64,000 nucleotides of DNA from NCBI GenBank assembly GCA_024362935.1, contig JANCRA010000004.1:21843121-21907120 (forward strand), written 5' to 3'. Each line of letters starts with the position of its first letter. Position 1 is the stretch's first letter. Shown piece after piece: positions 27,601 to 39,600 of the stretch. Under the pieces are notes generated by a model. It saw only the letters and a list, made by a program, of their open reading frames with translations, searched no databases and had not been told where the DNA came from. The stretch comes from Setophaga petechia. Lineage: Eukaryota > Chordata > Aves > Passeriformes > Parulidae. The position numbers and the translations under genes were made by a program.

Positions 27601-30600
27601 ATGGGATTTTCAAGCTATGCATAGCAGCAAAGGTCTTCAGTTAGACAGCCATTAAGAACTGTTTAAAAATGGTCCTTGATGCAGGGGGTTCATGGAGGGA
27701 GCGGGAATGGAAGGGACTTTTCAAACACAGTTGGAGAGTACAGAAGAAAGAAGGAATTGCTCTCCACTGGAGAGCAGGTAAGAGGTCCTGACTTGCAAGA
27801 GTTTGTGTGTCGCATGCCTAGTATGTGCCTGATACCTCCTCCCTACAAGGGAAGGAGGTGCACTTGGTGGAGTAAAGCTTCAACTAGAGCTATTTGGAGT
27901 AGTATAAAGGCAGTTTTATAGTATTACTTAAAAGGATGAGAAAAAGACAGAGATGTGGTTTTTAGAATGTGAAATATGTGAAAGCTGGGAGCATTCTGCT
28001 TCTTTTCACAGATCTTACTATGAGCAAGATTCTTTGCAAACTGAAGTACAGTTGCTGCAGCCAGTCAATCTGGAAGTAGCTGTTGAACGAAATTTAGCTG
28101 CTGCATGGTATCATGAAGTTCCTGATATTGAAATATCTGGCCGACTCAAGCCTATGAATGTAAGCACTTGTTTCTGAAAGCAGCTGTTAAAATATTTCTG
28201 GAAAACAGATTCATTTTTCTCTATAAAAGTCCAAGCTCAGTAGTTTAAAGTATTGTTTGATTTCAAGACATAGAGATAGAGCAGCTTTTGTTGTTTTCAT
28301 AGGTGAAAAGGAAATGAACAGATTTTGGTTCTAATTTAAGGTGTGTATTTCATCTGTAATACTCCAGGCAGACTTTGTACTATGAATTACTGTTGCTAGT
28401 TAAAAATACTTATTCTTTTATCTATCAGTGTCTTCCAGTGAAGTATTGGAAAAGTTGGGGTTTATTGGTTTGTTCAATAGCAGTGCTGAATTTGTACCTA
28501 TGACAAACCTGAAGAGTTATTAATGACCTGCTGTGCCACATAGGCACTCACAGATCTATGGGGCCAAATGGGATTCATCCTAGCGTGATTTAATTTAGCA
28601 TTAAAAAAAGTAAATTGAAATTTAAACAGAACATAATTTTAATTTAACATTAAAAATAGAAAGATTGTGATGTGTGTGAGGAAAACCTATTTGCCAGATT
28701 TTGAAATAGAGCTTGTAAGTATTACTGTAAAGTAAGTATTACTGTAAGGTGCCTTGTGACTAAATGTGGGTAAAATTTTGGTCAACTGTAAGTCAATCTG
28801 TATGTATATGTGTTCTGACATTCCGGTTTCTAAATTGTAACTTGGTAGGGAAAGTTTGTAGATGAAAACAAAATAATGTGTGACTGATTTCTGATTTCTA
28901 GAAATTACTCTAAGGAGTTGTGTGAATTTGAGAAAAATGTTCAGCGTCCTAAACAGAGACTCAGATGAGATTAATTTGATTTATTTGTTTACTTGTAAGC
29001 CCAGATTTTAGTTACCAAAAATTATGTTGAACAGAGTTGTTCTGATGTCCATTCCAATCTTTTTTAAAGCTCATTCTCAGTCAGGAAGATATTACCACAA
29101 TACTGAGGACGCTGAATGAAAATGCAGGTGAAAGCTCTGGTGCATCAACAGTTTTGCCTGAATCGAAAGCATCAGCTAGTCATTCTAATGAAATGCCTGG
29201 TACTTCTCAGCATTCTGCAGGTAATATTTTCTAAAATTACGTCATCTGGCATTTTTAGGTATTATTGTCAATATATGGCTTCTGTTTGAATTGCATTTAA
29301 AAATGGATGCCAGATTCATCTGTGTATACCCATACTGTAGAATCACAAAATAATAAAGCCTGCAAAAGACCTCCAAGACCATCAAATGCAACCTTTGACC
29401 AAACACCACCATGTCAACTGAATCATAGCACTAAGTGCCACGTCCAGGTCTTCTTGAATACTTCTAGGAATGGTTACTCCACCACCTTCCTGAGCAGAAA
29501 GCCTTCCTGATAAGTCTTCCTGATGTCCAGCCTGAACCTCCCCTGTCTCATCTTGAGGCTGTATCATCTTACCCTGTCACTCACTAGGTGTCTGTGAAAA
29601 GAGACCAGCTTCCCAGCTTGCTACAACCTCCTTTCAAGTGCTTGTGGGGACCAATAGGGCTCCTCTGAGCTTCCTTTTCTCTAGCCTGAACACCTCCATC
29701 TCCTTCCGCCACTCATATAACTTGTGTCGCAGACTGTTTGGCAGTTCCATTGTCCTTCCCTGGACATGTTTCAGGACCTCAATGTCTTTGTTTTGTGAGG
29801 GGCCGAGAACTGGAAGCAGGATTCGAAGTGTGGCCTCACTTTCAGTACGGGCTGAGTACAGGAGGGCAATTGCTGTCCTGGTCCTGCTGCCCACACTGTA
29901 CCTGATACAGGCCAGGATGACATTGGCCATCTGCGCACAGCTGGCTCATGTTCAGACTCTACTGAGTAGCACTCTCAGATCCTTTTCCCCTGAGCAGCTT
30001 CCCAGACACTCTGTCCTCAGCCTGGGGTTGTTGCAATCCAAGAGCAGGACTTGGCACTTCACCTCATACCATTGGCCTCAGCCCATTATCCAGCCTGTCC
30101 AGACCCCTCTGCAGAGCCTTCCAACCCTCTAGCATATCAAAACTCCTGCCCAACTTGGTATCGTCTGTGAACTGACTGAGAGCCACTTGATCCCCTTATC
30201 CAAATCCCTGCTATTAAGTTGTTAAACAGAAGTGGTCCCAATATTGAGCTCTGGAAAACACCACTGGTGACTGTCTGCCAATTGGATATAATTCCATTCA
30301 CTGCCACTCTCTAGGTCCAGCCATCCAGCCAGTTTTTAACCCAGCAAAGAGTTTACTGCTCCAAGCTCTGGCCTGCCAGCTTCTCCAGGAGTATGCTGTG
30401 GGAGAAAGTATTGAAGACTTCACTAATGCACAGGTAGTTAACATCTACATCTCTTAAACCAGATGAGTCATCTGGTTGAAAAAGGAGAACAAGTTGGTCA
30501 AGAAGGATCTGCCTTTCCTGAACCCATTCTGAAACCATTCTGGACCTGGACCCTAATCTCTTAGTTGTTCAGTTTGTGCCATGTGATGACACTCAAGATG

Positions 30601-33600
30601 ATTTGCTCCATAACCTTCCCCAGCACCAAGGCCAGGCTGACAGGCTTGTAGTTCCCTGGATCTTTCTTTTGTAGATGGGCATCACGTTGACCAATCTTCA
30701 CTCATCTGGGACCTCTCCAGTTAACCAGGACTGATGATAAATTATGGAGAGTGCCTTGGTGAGCCTGTCTGCTAACTCCATCATCACCCTAGGTTGAATC
30801 CTGTCTGGTCCTATACAATTGTGAACACCTGAGTGGCACAGCAGTCACTAATTGCTTCCTCATGGATTGCAGCAGGTTTCTTCTACTCTCTGACCCTGTT
30901 TACCAGTGCAGGTGGCCAGTTGCCCAGAGAATAACCATTTTCACTCTTAAAGACTGAGGTGAAGAAGGCATGAAGTACCTCAGTCTTTTCCTCATCTGTG
31001 GTGGCAGGGAACTCCTCCACATTCAGTGAAGGGTGGGGATTATTCCTTTGCCTGCTCTTTGTTGTTAACGTATTTATAAAAACATTTTTATATAAATTTA
31101 TATATATACATTTATCTATATTTATTTATATTTATTTTCCTTCACATTAATGGTCAGATTGAGATCTAGCTGAGTTTTAACCTTGCTAATTTTCTCTGTG
31201 TGACTTAACAGCATCCTTGTACTTTTCTTCCAGTTGCCTGCTTCTTCTTCCAAAAGTCTCATTTTTTCCCCTGAGTTCCTCCCTATTCAGCCAGGCCAGT
31301 ACATAGAGACAGTCTGGTCCTGTGCCTATAAGATTTCATTCTTAAACTATATCTAGACTTCATGGACCCCTGTTGTTTTAAGGGCTTATTGCCAAGGTAC
31401 TGTCTGATCCAGTGTCCTAAAAGTCTGCCCTCCAGAAGTCCAAATTTTGTTGACACCCCTGAGTGTTGAAAACTCTTGTGTCATGGTTTCTGCGCTCAAG
31501 ATGGCTCCAACCACAGCGTCTCCCACCAGCCCTTCTCTGTTTGTAAGGAGCAGATCCAGCAGTGTAGCTCCCCTGGTAGGCTCACTTCCCAGCTTCCTCT
31601 CTGGTGTTGAATTCCAGCAGACATCTAGCAGGTTAAAAATCACCCACAAGAACAAGGGCTGACAATCATGAAACATCAGCATCACATCATAGAATAGTTC
31701 ATCCACCTCCTCATCCTGGTTGGGTGGTCTGTAACAGACTCCTACCAGGATTCTGCCTTTTCAGCCTTCCCCCGATTGTTACCCATAGGCATTCAACCTT
31801 CTCATTGCTAGCCTTGAGCTCTGTACACTCAAAACACTTCCTACTGTACAGAGCCACTCCACACCTCTCCTTACTTTTCCCTTCTGAAGAGCTTGTAGCC
31901 ATCCAGTGCAGCACTCTGCTCATCCCACCACATTTCTGTCATTATTTTCCTGCTGCACAGTGGCCTCCAGCTCCTCCTGTTTGTTACCCATATCATGTGC
32001 ATTGGTGTAGTTGCATTTCAGCTGGGCTACTGATTTTACTCCTAACCCTGGCATCCTACCCCCAGACTCATCTTAAGTGAGCCTGGTCTTTTTCCCACCC
32101 CCCTGCAAGCCTAGTTTAAAGTCCTCTTAACTCATGCCAACTCATGGGAAAGAATTGCCCCTTTGAGGCAAATGAACCTCATCTGTCCCCAGCAGTCCTG
32201 GTATTATATCAATTACCTCACAGTCAAAAAAGAGAATTCCACTGATGTCACCAGCCTTCAAGCATTGTGTTCATCAGGTAGGTTCTCCTGTTCATTTCAG
32301 CATTCTTCCCTGCTACTGATGGGATCAAGGAAAACACCACCTTATGCTCCTGTGCCTTCAACCAGTGATCCTGAAGTCCTTTCTAATTGCTGTAGAACAT
32401 TTTTCCTCAACCTTGTATTGCCAACCTGTACAAACAGAAGTGGGTAATAATCAGGGGTAATAATCCTCTGCTGAATCAGAGTTGAGGATCTCACAGAATA
32501 ACAGAATGATTCATGCTGGAAGACACCACAGCAGGTCATCTGGTCCAACCCCCTTGCTCATGTAGGGTCATCCCAGAGCACATGGCACTGGATTGTGTCC
32601 AGGCAGTTCTTAAATATCTCCCATGAGGGAGACTCTACAACCTCTTTGAGCAATCTTTGCCAGTGTGTGGTAAACTGCACAATAAAGCAGTTCTGTTTGA
32701 AGTTCCTGTCCATAACTTTCTGCTCTGTCCATGTCACCATCCACTGATCCAGGCAACACTTGCAAGTTTGCCAGTGAGGATGTTGTGAGAGGCATTATTT
32801 AAAGCCTTGTTGGAGTCAAGGTAGACAATAACCACTGCTCTTACCTCATCCATCCAGGTAGTTATAGAAGACATCATGTTGGTCAAGCATGAGTCCCCTT
32901 AGGTGAATCCATGCTGACTACTCCTTTTTGTCTTTCATGGACATAGAAGAGGTGACCTCCAGAATGAAGCACTCATCACATTGGCAGGGATTGAAGTGAG
33001 GCTGTCTGTCTGGTAGTTTCTTGGGTTCTCCTCCATTGCCCTATTTGAAGACTGGGATGACATTTGGTTCCTTCCAGTCCTCAGGCATCATTCCTAGTCA
33101 CGACAGCCTTTCAAAGATCAATGTGTGCAGGCAGCTCTCTCAGCATTCATAAATGTATCCCGTCAGGGCCCTCTATATGCATTCCAAGTAGCTTCACCCC
33201 ACTTAATCTCCAATGTATTTCCTACTTATGTGTGAGTAGTGGCAGAAGCTCTTTATTCGTCTATGGAGGTCTCTTCCCCCTTTGCCTGATTTCTTGCTCA
33301 CTGGCCTGCATTGGGATGCCAGTTCTTGAGCCTGGAGGAAGTGATTCTTAAATGTCAACTCCTCTTCCCTGCAGGGCCTGTTCCCCCAGATTCTTCCAAG
33401 AGAATTCTCTGAAGTGGCTGAAGTTCTTTCTCCTGAAGCCCATGGTTGCAATCTTACTTGCTGCCTTGTTCATTCCTCACCCAATTTGGAACTCCACATT
33501 CTCATGATCACTACCCAGCCAAGGCTGCCCCCAACCTTCACATCCCCCACAAGGCCTTCCCTGCTGGTTAGTGTGACATCAGACAGCTACAACATTCCTT

Positions 33601-36600
33601 GTGGGATCCTCCACTATCCATGACAGGGAGCTGATCAGTGCTTTTGAGGAACCTTCTGGGCTGTTTGTGCTTCAGAGTGATGGCTCTGCAGCAGATGTTA
33701 AGGTAGTTAAAATGGAACCAGGATTTGTGTTTCTGAGGCTGCTTTGTGCTGCATGTCAAAGGCCTCATCCACTTCTTTCTCCTGCTCAGGTGGCCTGTAG
33801 CAAACACCCACAACAGTGTCATCCCTATTGGTGTGCCATTTTATCCTGACCCATAAGCTTTTGACTTGCTCATCATTCACCACAAGACAGAGCTTGATAC
33901 ATTCTGGGTGTTTGCTCACATAGAATGTTTCTCCTAAACAGAATATTGCCCTTCATGACAACATTCCAGTCATGTGAGTTATCCCACCACATCTGTGTAA
34001 TAGCAATTAGGTCTAAGTCCTTTGACTGCACTTCTCGTTTCTCCTGTTTGTTTTCCATACTGTATGCATTGGTGCACAGGCACATTATAGAAGTAGTTGA
34101 TTTTGGAAAGGGATGCCCCCTAGTCCATCTTGTGATTACGTCTTCGGATGCTTATATTCACTGAATGTATTTTCTCTTAAGCCTCCTTTTGCTGCTTGAG
34201 TGGTCACTGTAGTTCTCCCCTTCCCACACCTTATCTCTGTCAAGCCTGGCCCTGTCCTCATTCCTCTTCAAATCTAGTTTAAAGCTCTCTCAACAAGCCC
34301 TGCTAATTCCTGAGCTAAAGCCCTTTTTCCCCTTTGAGACAGGAGAGCCCTGTTTGGTGCCAGCAGGCTCAGTGTTCTATAGCCTGACTTATGATGAGCA
34401 AAACCAAAATTCTGATGGTAACACAGAATTGCATTACCAAGGTATTCATCTACATGATTTACTTGACAGGACAGAAGAGAGCAGTTCCCCTCAGAAGAGA
34501 GTTGCAACAATTACTTTTCTTTCTCTCTTTCTTAACCTGAAATTGTGATGCATTTGGTTGACTGACTTGCTTTGGGCAACTCCCTAGGTAGACCTTCACC
34601 TTCACTATCATTTACTTCACCTTCAGATTCTGGAGCCCTCATACCTATTTCCTAAGGTTACCTGTGAAGGCAAAGGAGATGATTCTCCTGTTGCCCCCAG
34701 CAGGCATCTGTTTCCATTTCCCCCTTGTCTTTTAGATCCCCTCCTTCTGTATGATGACAAGAGTGTTGGAGTTCCTCTGACTTGTGCTGAGCTTCCAGCT
34801 CCTGCATTTCTCTCAGGAATTTTCACCAGTCTATTTTTCTGTCTGACCCCTTGGTACTCTTCAGCCTTTCCACTTCTCTAAGCTCAGCCACCAGGCTCAG
34901 TATATCATCCACCTGGTCCCACTGTACACAAGTGTAGTCTCTTCTGCCCTCTGGTGCTAATGCCAAGCTCAAACACTCCCTGCAGCTGCAGACCTGAACA
35001 GGTGTGTGTTTCTGAGAAGCATGGTCTGGGTTGCTATGCTACTAGCAATGGCTTTTGGCTTTATGGAGATCAGTGTTCTCACTGTTCTCTTATGGAGATC
35101 ACATGTCTGTTCTTGTGGAGTAGGTGAAAACCACCAGGTGAGCTCTCCTCAGGAGCTGTGGAGGGTCACCCTTTCCTCCTACATGCCCTGCCCACATGAA
35201 CTGCTGCAGCAAATGCTGTGCCACATCCTTTTGATGTGCCATGTCCTGTTTGCCTGCATTTTCACTGTGCTCCAAGTTCTTATGTTCCCTGGAGTCGTTG
35301 ACATCTCCCTCGGTTACTCTGGCAAGGCCCTCACCATGTGGACCTCACTTAGGAGAGCTCCTGGGCCCTGCCAGGTTTCCCTGCCAGACTCTTTGAGGTA
35401 TTTTGCCCTGCCAGCTGTAGCTGCTGATGCTGCTTTTGTTGCTATTGTCGCTAAATGTCTCCTTAGCTGATGAGGTTGCTTGACCGCTAGTGGACCTATT
35501 ATCTTGACATTGTGATTTGAGCAATATCTGAGAGTAATAATAATGAATAGGAACAAGTGAGCCACTGTAGTGAGTTTTGGAGCATGACATGTAATGTAAA
35601 GGTCCTGTTATCCTGGCCATAATGCAAGGCAGCACTTAAAAGTCTCTTGACTGAATTTGTTAACATCCCAACTTTGGAAAGCTACCATTTTACTCTCTTT
35701 CCTTTATATGGTGGTTTCCTTGCTGTGCTGATTTAGATCTGTTTGTTTGTTGTAATGATGACACCCCTGAAAGTTGTTCTCACTTGATGCATGTCACTGC
35801 CCATCAACTCAGCACACAGTAGAAAGAAAAGAAACCCATCTTCTATTGAACTCCTTTATTACTCATGAAAACCAGCAACAATGTGGCAGATGAACAAATG
35901 AGGAGGAAAGTAAATTTGTATTCTTTGTAGCACTCTTGCACACAGTAGTGTTTACCATAAGTTGTACATTTGAGTTTTAAAGATGATAAAAATCTCATGT
36001 TGAATATGTAAGGGGCGAATATAAATTTTATATTCTCAAATGTGTGATATTGCCAAAAGTAGTTACATAAAGTATGATAAACATATACTAAGCTTGGTTG
36101 GATTTACATGTGGAGAAAAAGCTAAGTTGCTGTCTTTATGGTCGTAAGCAAGGATATTTTGTTTTGGTTTTTTTCCTTATTTGCAGTCAGGTAATTTTCT
36201 AAATATTAACCATTTTTGTGATTCCTAAAAGGTGTAACTGTTGTGACATCAGCTGTGGTGGAATTGCATTCACCTGTGAAAATAAAAACAACACTAAAAC
36301 TGGACTTCAGATTTGACTCTCTGACGTTAGTGTTGTATAGTCCAAATTCAAAACAGGTAAGTATAATTTTGGTTACAAAGAGTAATCAGCAGCTTTAAGA
36401 TTGCCTAGAGTCCTCGAAATTCTGAACAAGAATAGCTTAATTTATGACAGAGAAAGTGTGTTCTAGCAATAATAACAAATGTGATGGAAATAGAGAACAG
36501 CTATTTTATCTAAATTGCTTGGCAGATACTACAGGAAATAGAATAGCCAGTGGTAGCACATAATACGTGGCATCTTCTGTCATCTGACTAAAAATCTGAT

Positions 36601-39600
36601 GAAAATTTCTATTAATTTAAAATATAGTTTGGGAAGAAAAATATGCAGAGGAATGAAATATATTAATTAATTACACGTAGAGATGGGTACATGGACACAC
36701 ACACAAAATGGTGGAGAATGATTCTTAAATTTGTCAATAGGAATACATTTATATTCATCTTGGTTTAAACTTACAAAACTTGTCACTAGATTTCTGACTA
36801 AAACTTTGTAAGTTATTGTAAATGTAGGTCTCTCACTTATGTTAACTTGCTTTAGAAAGATGGCAGAAGGGCAAAGCTTTGCATTTTGAAAATTTCGTCT
36901 TGTATGTGGTTGTTTGTGGTTATCAAGCTAAAGATCCCAACATTTTGAGTTATTAGTGGGTTTATTTAATTTATTATTTTTGAAAATATCCCAACATTTA
37001 ATTTATTATTTTTAAAATATACCAAAATTTTGAATTATGAGTGGGTTTATTTAATTTATGATTTTTGAAAATATAATCAGTTAGAGTAAAACTGTATATC
37101 ACCCCTATTTATTATTTTTGCTACCCCTAATGAAATCTACAAATGTTTAATTTAAACAGGTTAACAGTTTGGATCAGAGAGATGACCTTTTGAAGCTTGC
37201 AGAGTTTAAATTAGTTCTCATGTCAGCTGCTCTGAAAATGTTATCAGATGGTTCAATGAATGCTTCAGTCAAACTGGCAAACTGTACATTAGATGATAAA
37301 AGACAGTCCATCCAGAAGGCTACACCAAGGTCTGTAATTTTACATAATTGACTGTTTATTTGAGTTAGACAAAGAGTTCATAATGTTACATTTCATTAGT
37401 ATTCTGTTAAAACCACAGTTGTTTTAGTGTAGGAGTTCTTAAAGTACTTATTTCTGTGTGTGTATGTGTTTCACATGCCTTTTGTTCCACGTCTTTGTGA
37501 GAGACCAGTGCTAGATACAAAAAATGAAATAAACTGAACTTTAAATATGAATTTAACAAATGTGCATAGAAAACAATTTCATTTTCCACTTTAATGAAGC
37601 TCTAAGTAAGACTGAGATGATGTCTCGTGAGTAGTAACAAAAACTTCAGTAAAATGTAGTGCTTTTGATATGTAAACGTGCATACACACATACATACTTA
37701 CATACATACTTTTGATATGTAAAGGAAATATGATGGTTTGTCTTGTTAAATTATTGACATCTTTAGTTACCAGTATGGGATTCCAGTTAGTTTTAAAGTT
37801 ACAAAAATATAGTGCTGCTGTTTTTATCAGTCATGTTCTAAAATTATTTGCATTACTTTTTAAATTCAGTCTTCCTAATATATTGCATCTGGAATGAGAA
37901 TCAAAAATACTGGTTTTCAGTATTTGTGTCTGGCTTTTTATTGTTTCCTTAAATGCCTCCTTAATTGTGTTTCAGAATGGTGGAAATGAAACGTGGATTT
38001 GAAAAGAAAGTTATGGTGGATGTAAACTACAAACAGGGGAGAGATGGCACTGCTCTTGATGTTATTGTTCAAGAGATATACCTTTGTGCAAGCATGGAGT
38101 TTCTACTTACTGTAGCAGATATATTTCTAAAGGCTAATGCAGAAAGTGCTGCACAAAGAAATCTCAAACAGCAGTCATTACCTGTAAAGGACCAAGGTAT
38201 ATACCAGTATACACCTTGAAATAGTTTAAAATCTGCATTTGAATATCAGCTCAGTTTTGATATTTTAATACATAAAAAATACAGTACTTAGTCCTTTTAT
38301 GCTATTTCCTGTGTTTATATGTATAGAATGGCTTGTAACCATTGCTTTCTTTGCATCATGGAAATAGATTCATGACCTTTAGTATTTCTTTCCAAATGAA
38401 GTCTTGTCTTACTAGAGAAAGAGGATACCTAAAAATGTATGTTTAAAATAAAATGGGATTAATAGAGGAACATATTATGTATATTATGCTTACATGTGGA
38501 ATTGGCCTGCCTGATATTGCTGCCTAGAAATGTCATTTCAGTTGTCCACTGATGTGCATTTCTTGCTACATCAGAAAACAGATTTTTAGCTTGAGTACCT
38601 GACAACAAAAATTGGTCCATTAGAGCATCAGAGCAGGAACTCTTATTATGCTTCCAGGCCTCAGATTGTTGTCAATAGAGACCAAAGCAAGTCCTTGTTT
38701 TTTTGGTGGTGTTTTCCTGTGCTCTAAATATTGTAATTGTTTCCCTGTAAGCCAGGCCTTTTGTGATTGTTTGCTGATGATCAAAGTCTGAACAGAAAGG
38801 AAGCCTTATATGAAAGTGTATTTTTATTGCAAGTGTTTACATTAGGCATCAATAATGCTGGTTCTCCTGTGGGAAAATGAGCATTTGCTACTCCAGAGAG
38901 CAGAAAATGTGCCCAGCATTTTTGTAAAACTCTTATCAGAGTTGGTAGATGTAGGTATGGAGTGAAGCAGATACATTTGTTAATGTCAGAGATAGTAACA
39001 GTGGTGATACTTGCCATTTTCATTCAACAGTGGTTATCCTTTTCATTTTGACAGAGAAACTTTGTGGAGTCTTCTGTTGTATCCAATAGTAATTAGATAT
39101 TAAGTGGTTTTGTGTCTGCTATGAAGAGGCTAGAAATGTCAGTTGCAGGGATTTACAGATTTGCTAACACTAGTCATGGCTAGGTCTTACCCCTGAATAG
39201 TCAGTGCCTCCCTATAAGTTACAAGAATTAAATAATTGTTGTAATTATTGCTATTATTATAAAAATTAATTATATTAATAATTAAATCAACAAGAAAATA
39301 ATTGAGATTTGATATTTGAACAATTAAACTAATATTATTTATATTTCTGAAGCATCTGTGCAGCCTGTATCTACAATGGAAATGAACATTGTTGTTAAAA
39401 ATCCAGAGATTGTGTTTGTGGCTGATTTAACAAGAAGTGATGCTCCTGCATTGGTGGTTACAACACAGTGTGAGGTCTTCATTAAAAATAGTCCTGAAAG
39501 GTACAACATGACAGCTGCTGTTAGAGAAATACAGATGAAAGCATGTCCGTTTCTTCCAGAAGAAAGGAAAGGGAGCATTACTACGGTGAGTTTGCAACCA

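Larger units (their letters stand above)
29221..36231 (+). other. VPS13A: VPS13A intron 21 (7.0 kb), largest intron here
   Basis: About 6.1 kb of it is two long antisense CR1 copies (29336-32480 and 32486-35480). The last 750 bases are AT-rich and unremarkable. Confidence 0.9.

Noticed and set aside
29638..30132. 164-codon + strand open frame
   Set aside because: Antisense reading of CR1 copy A (3' UTR and RT end). No protein resemblance.
35006..35470. 154-codon + strand open frame with hydrophobic stretches
   Set aside because: Falls in the ORF1/5' part of CR1 copy B on the opposite strand. Hydrophobicity comes from base composition, and no host gene resemblance was seen.
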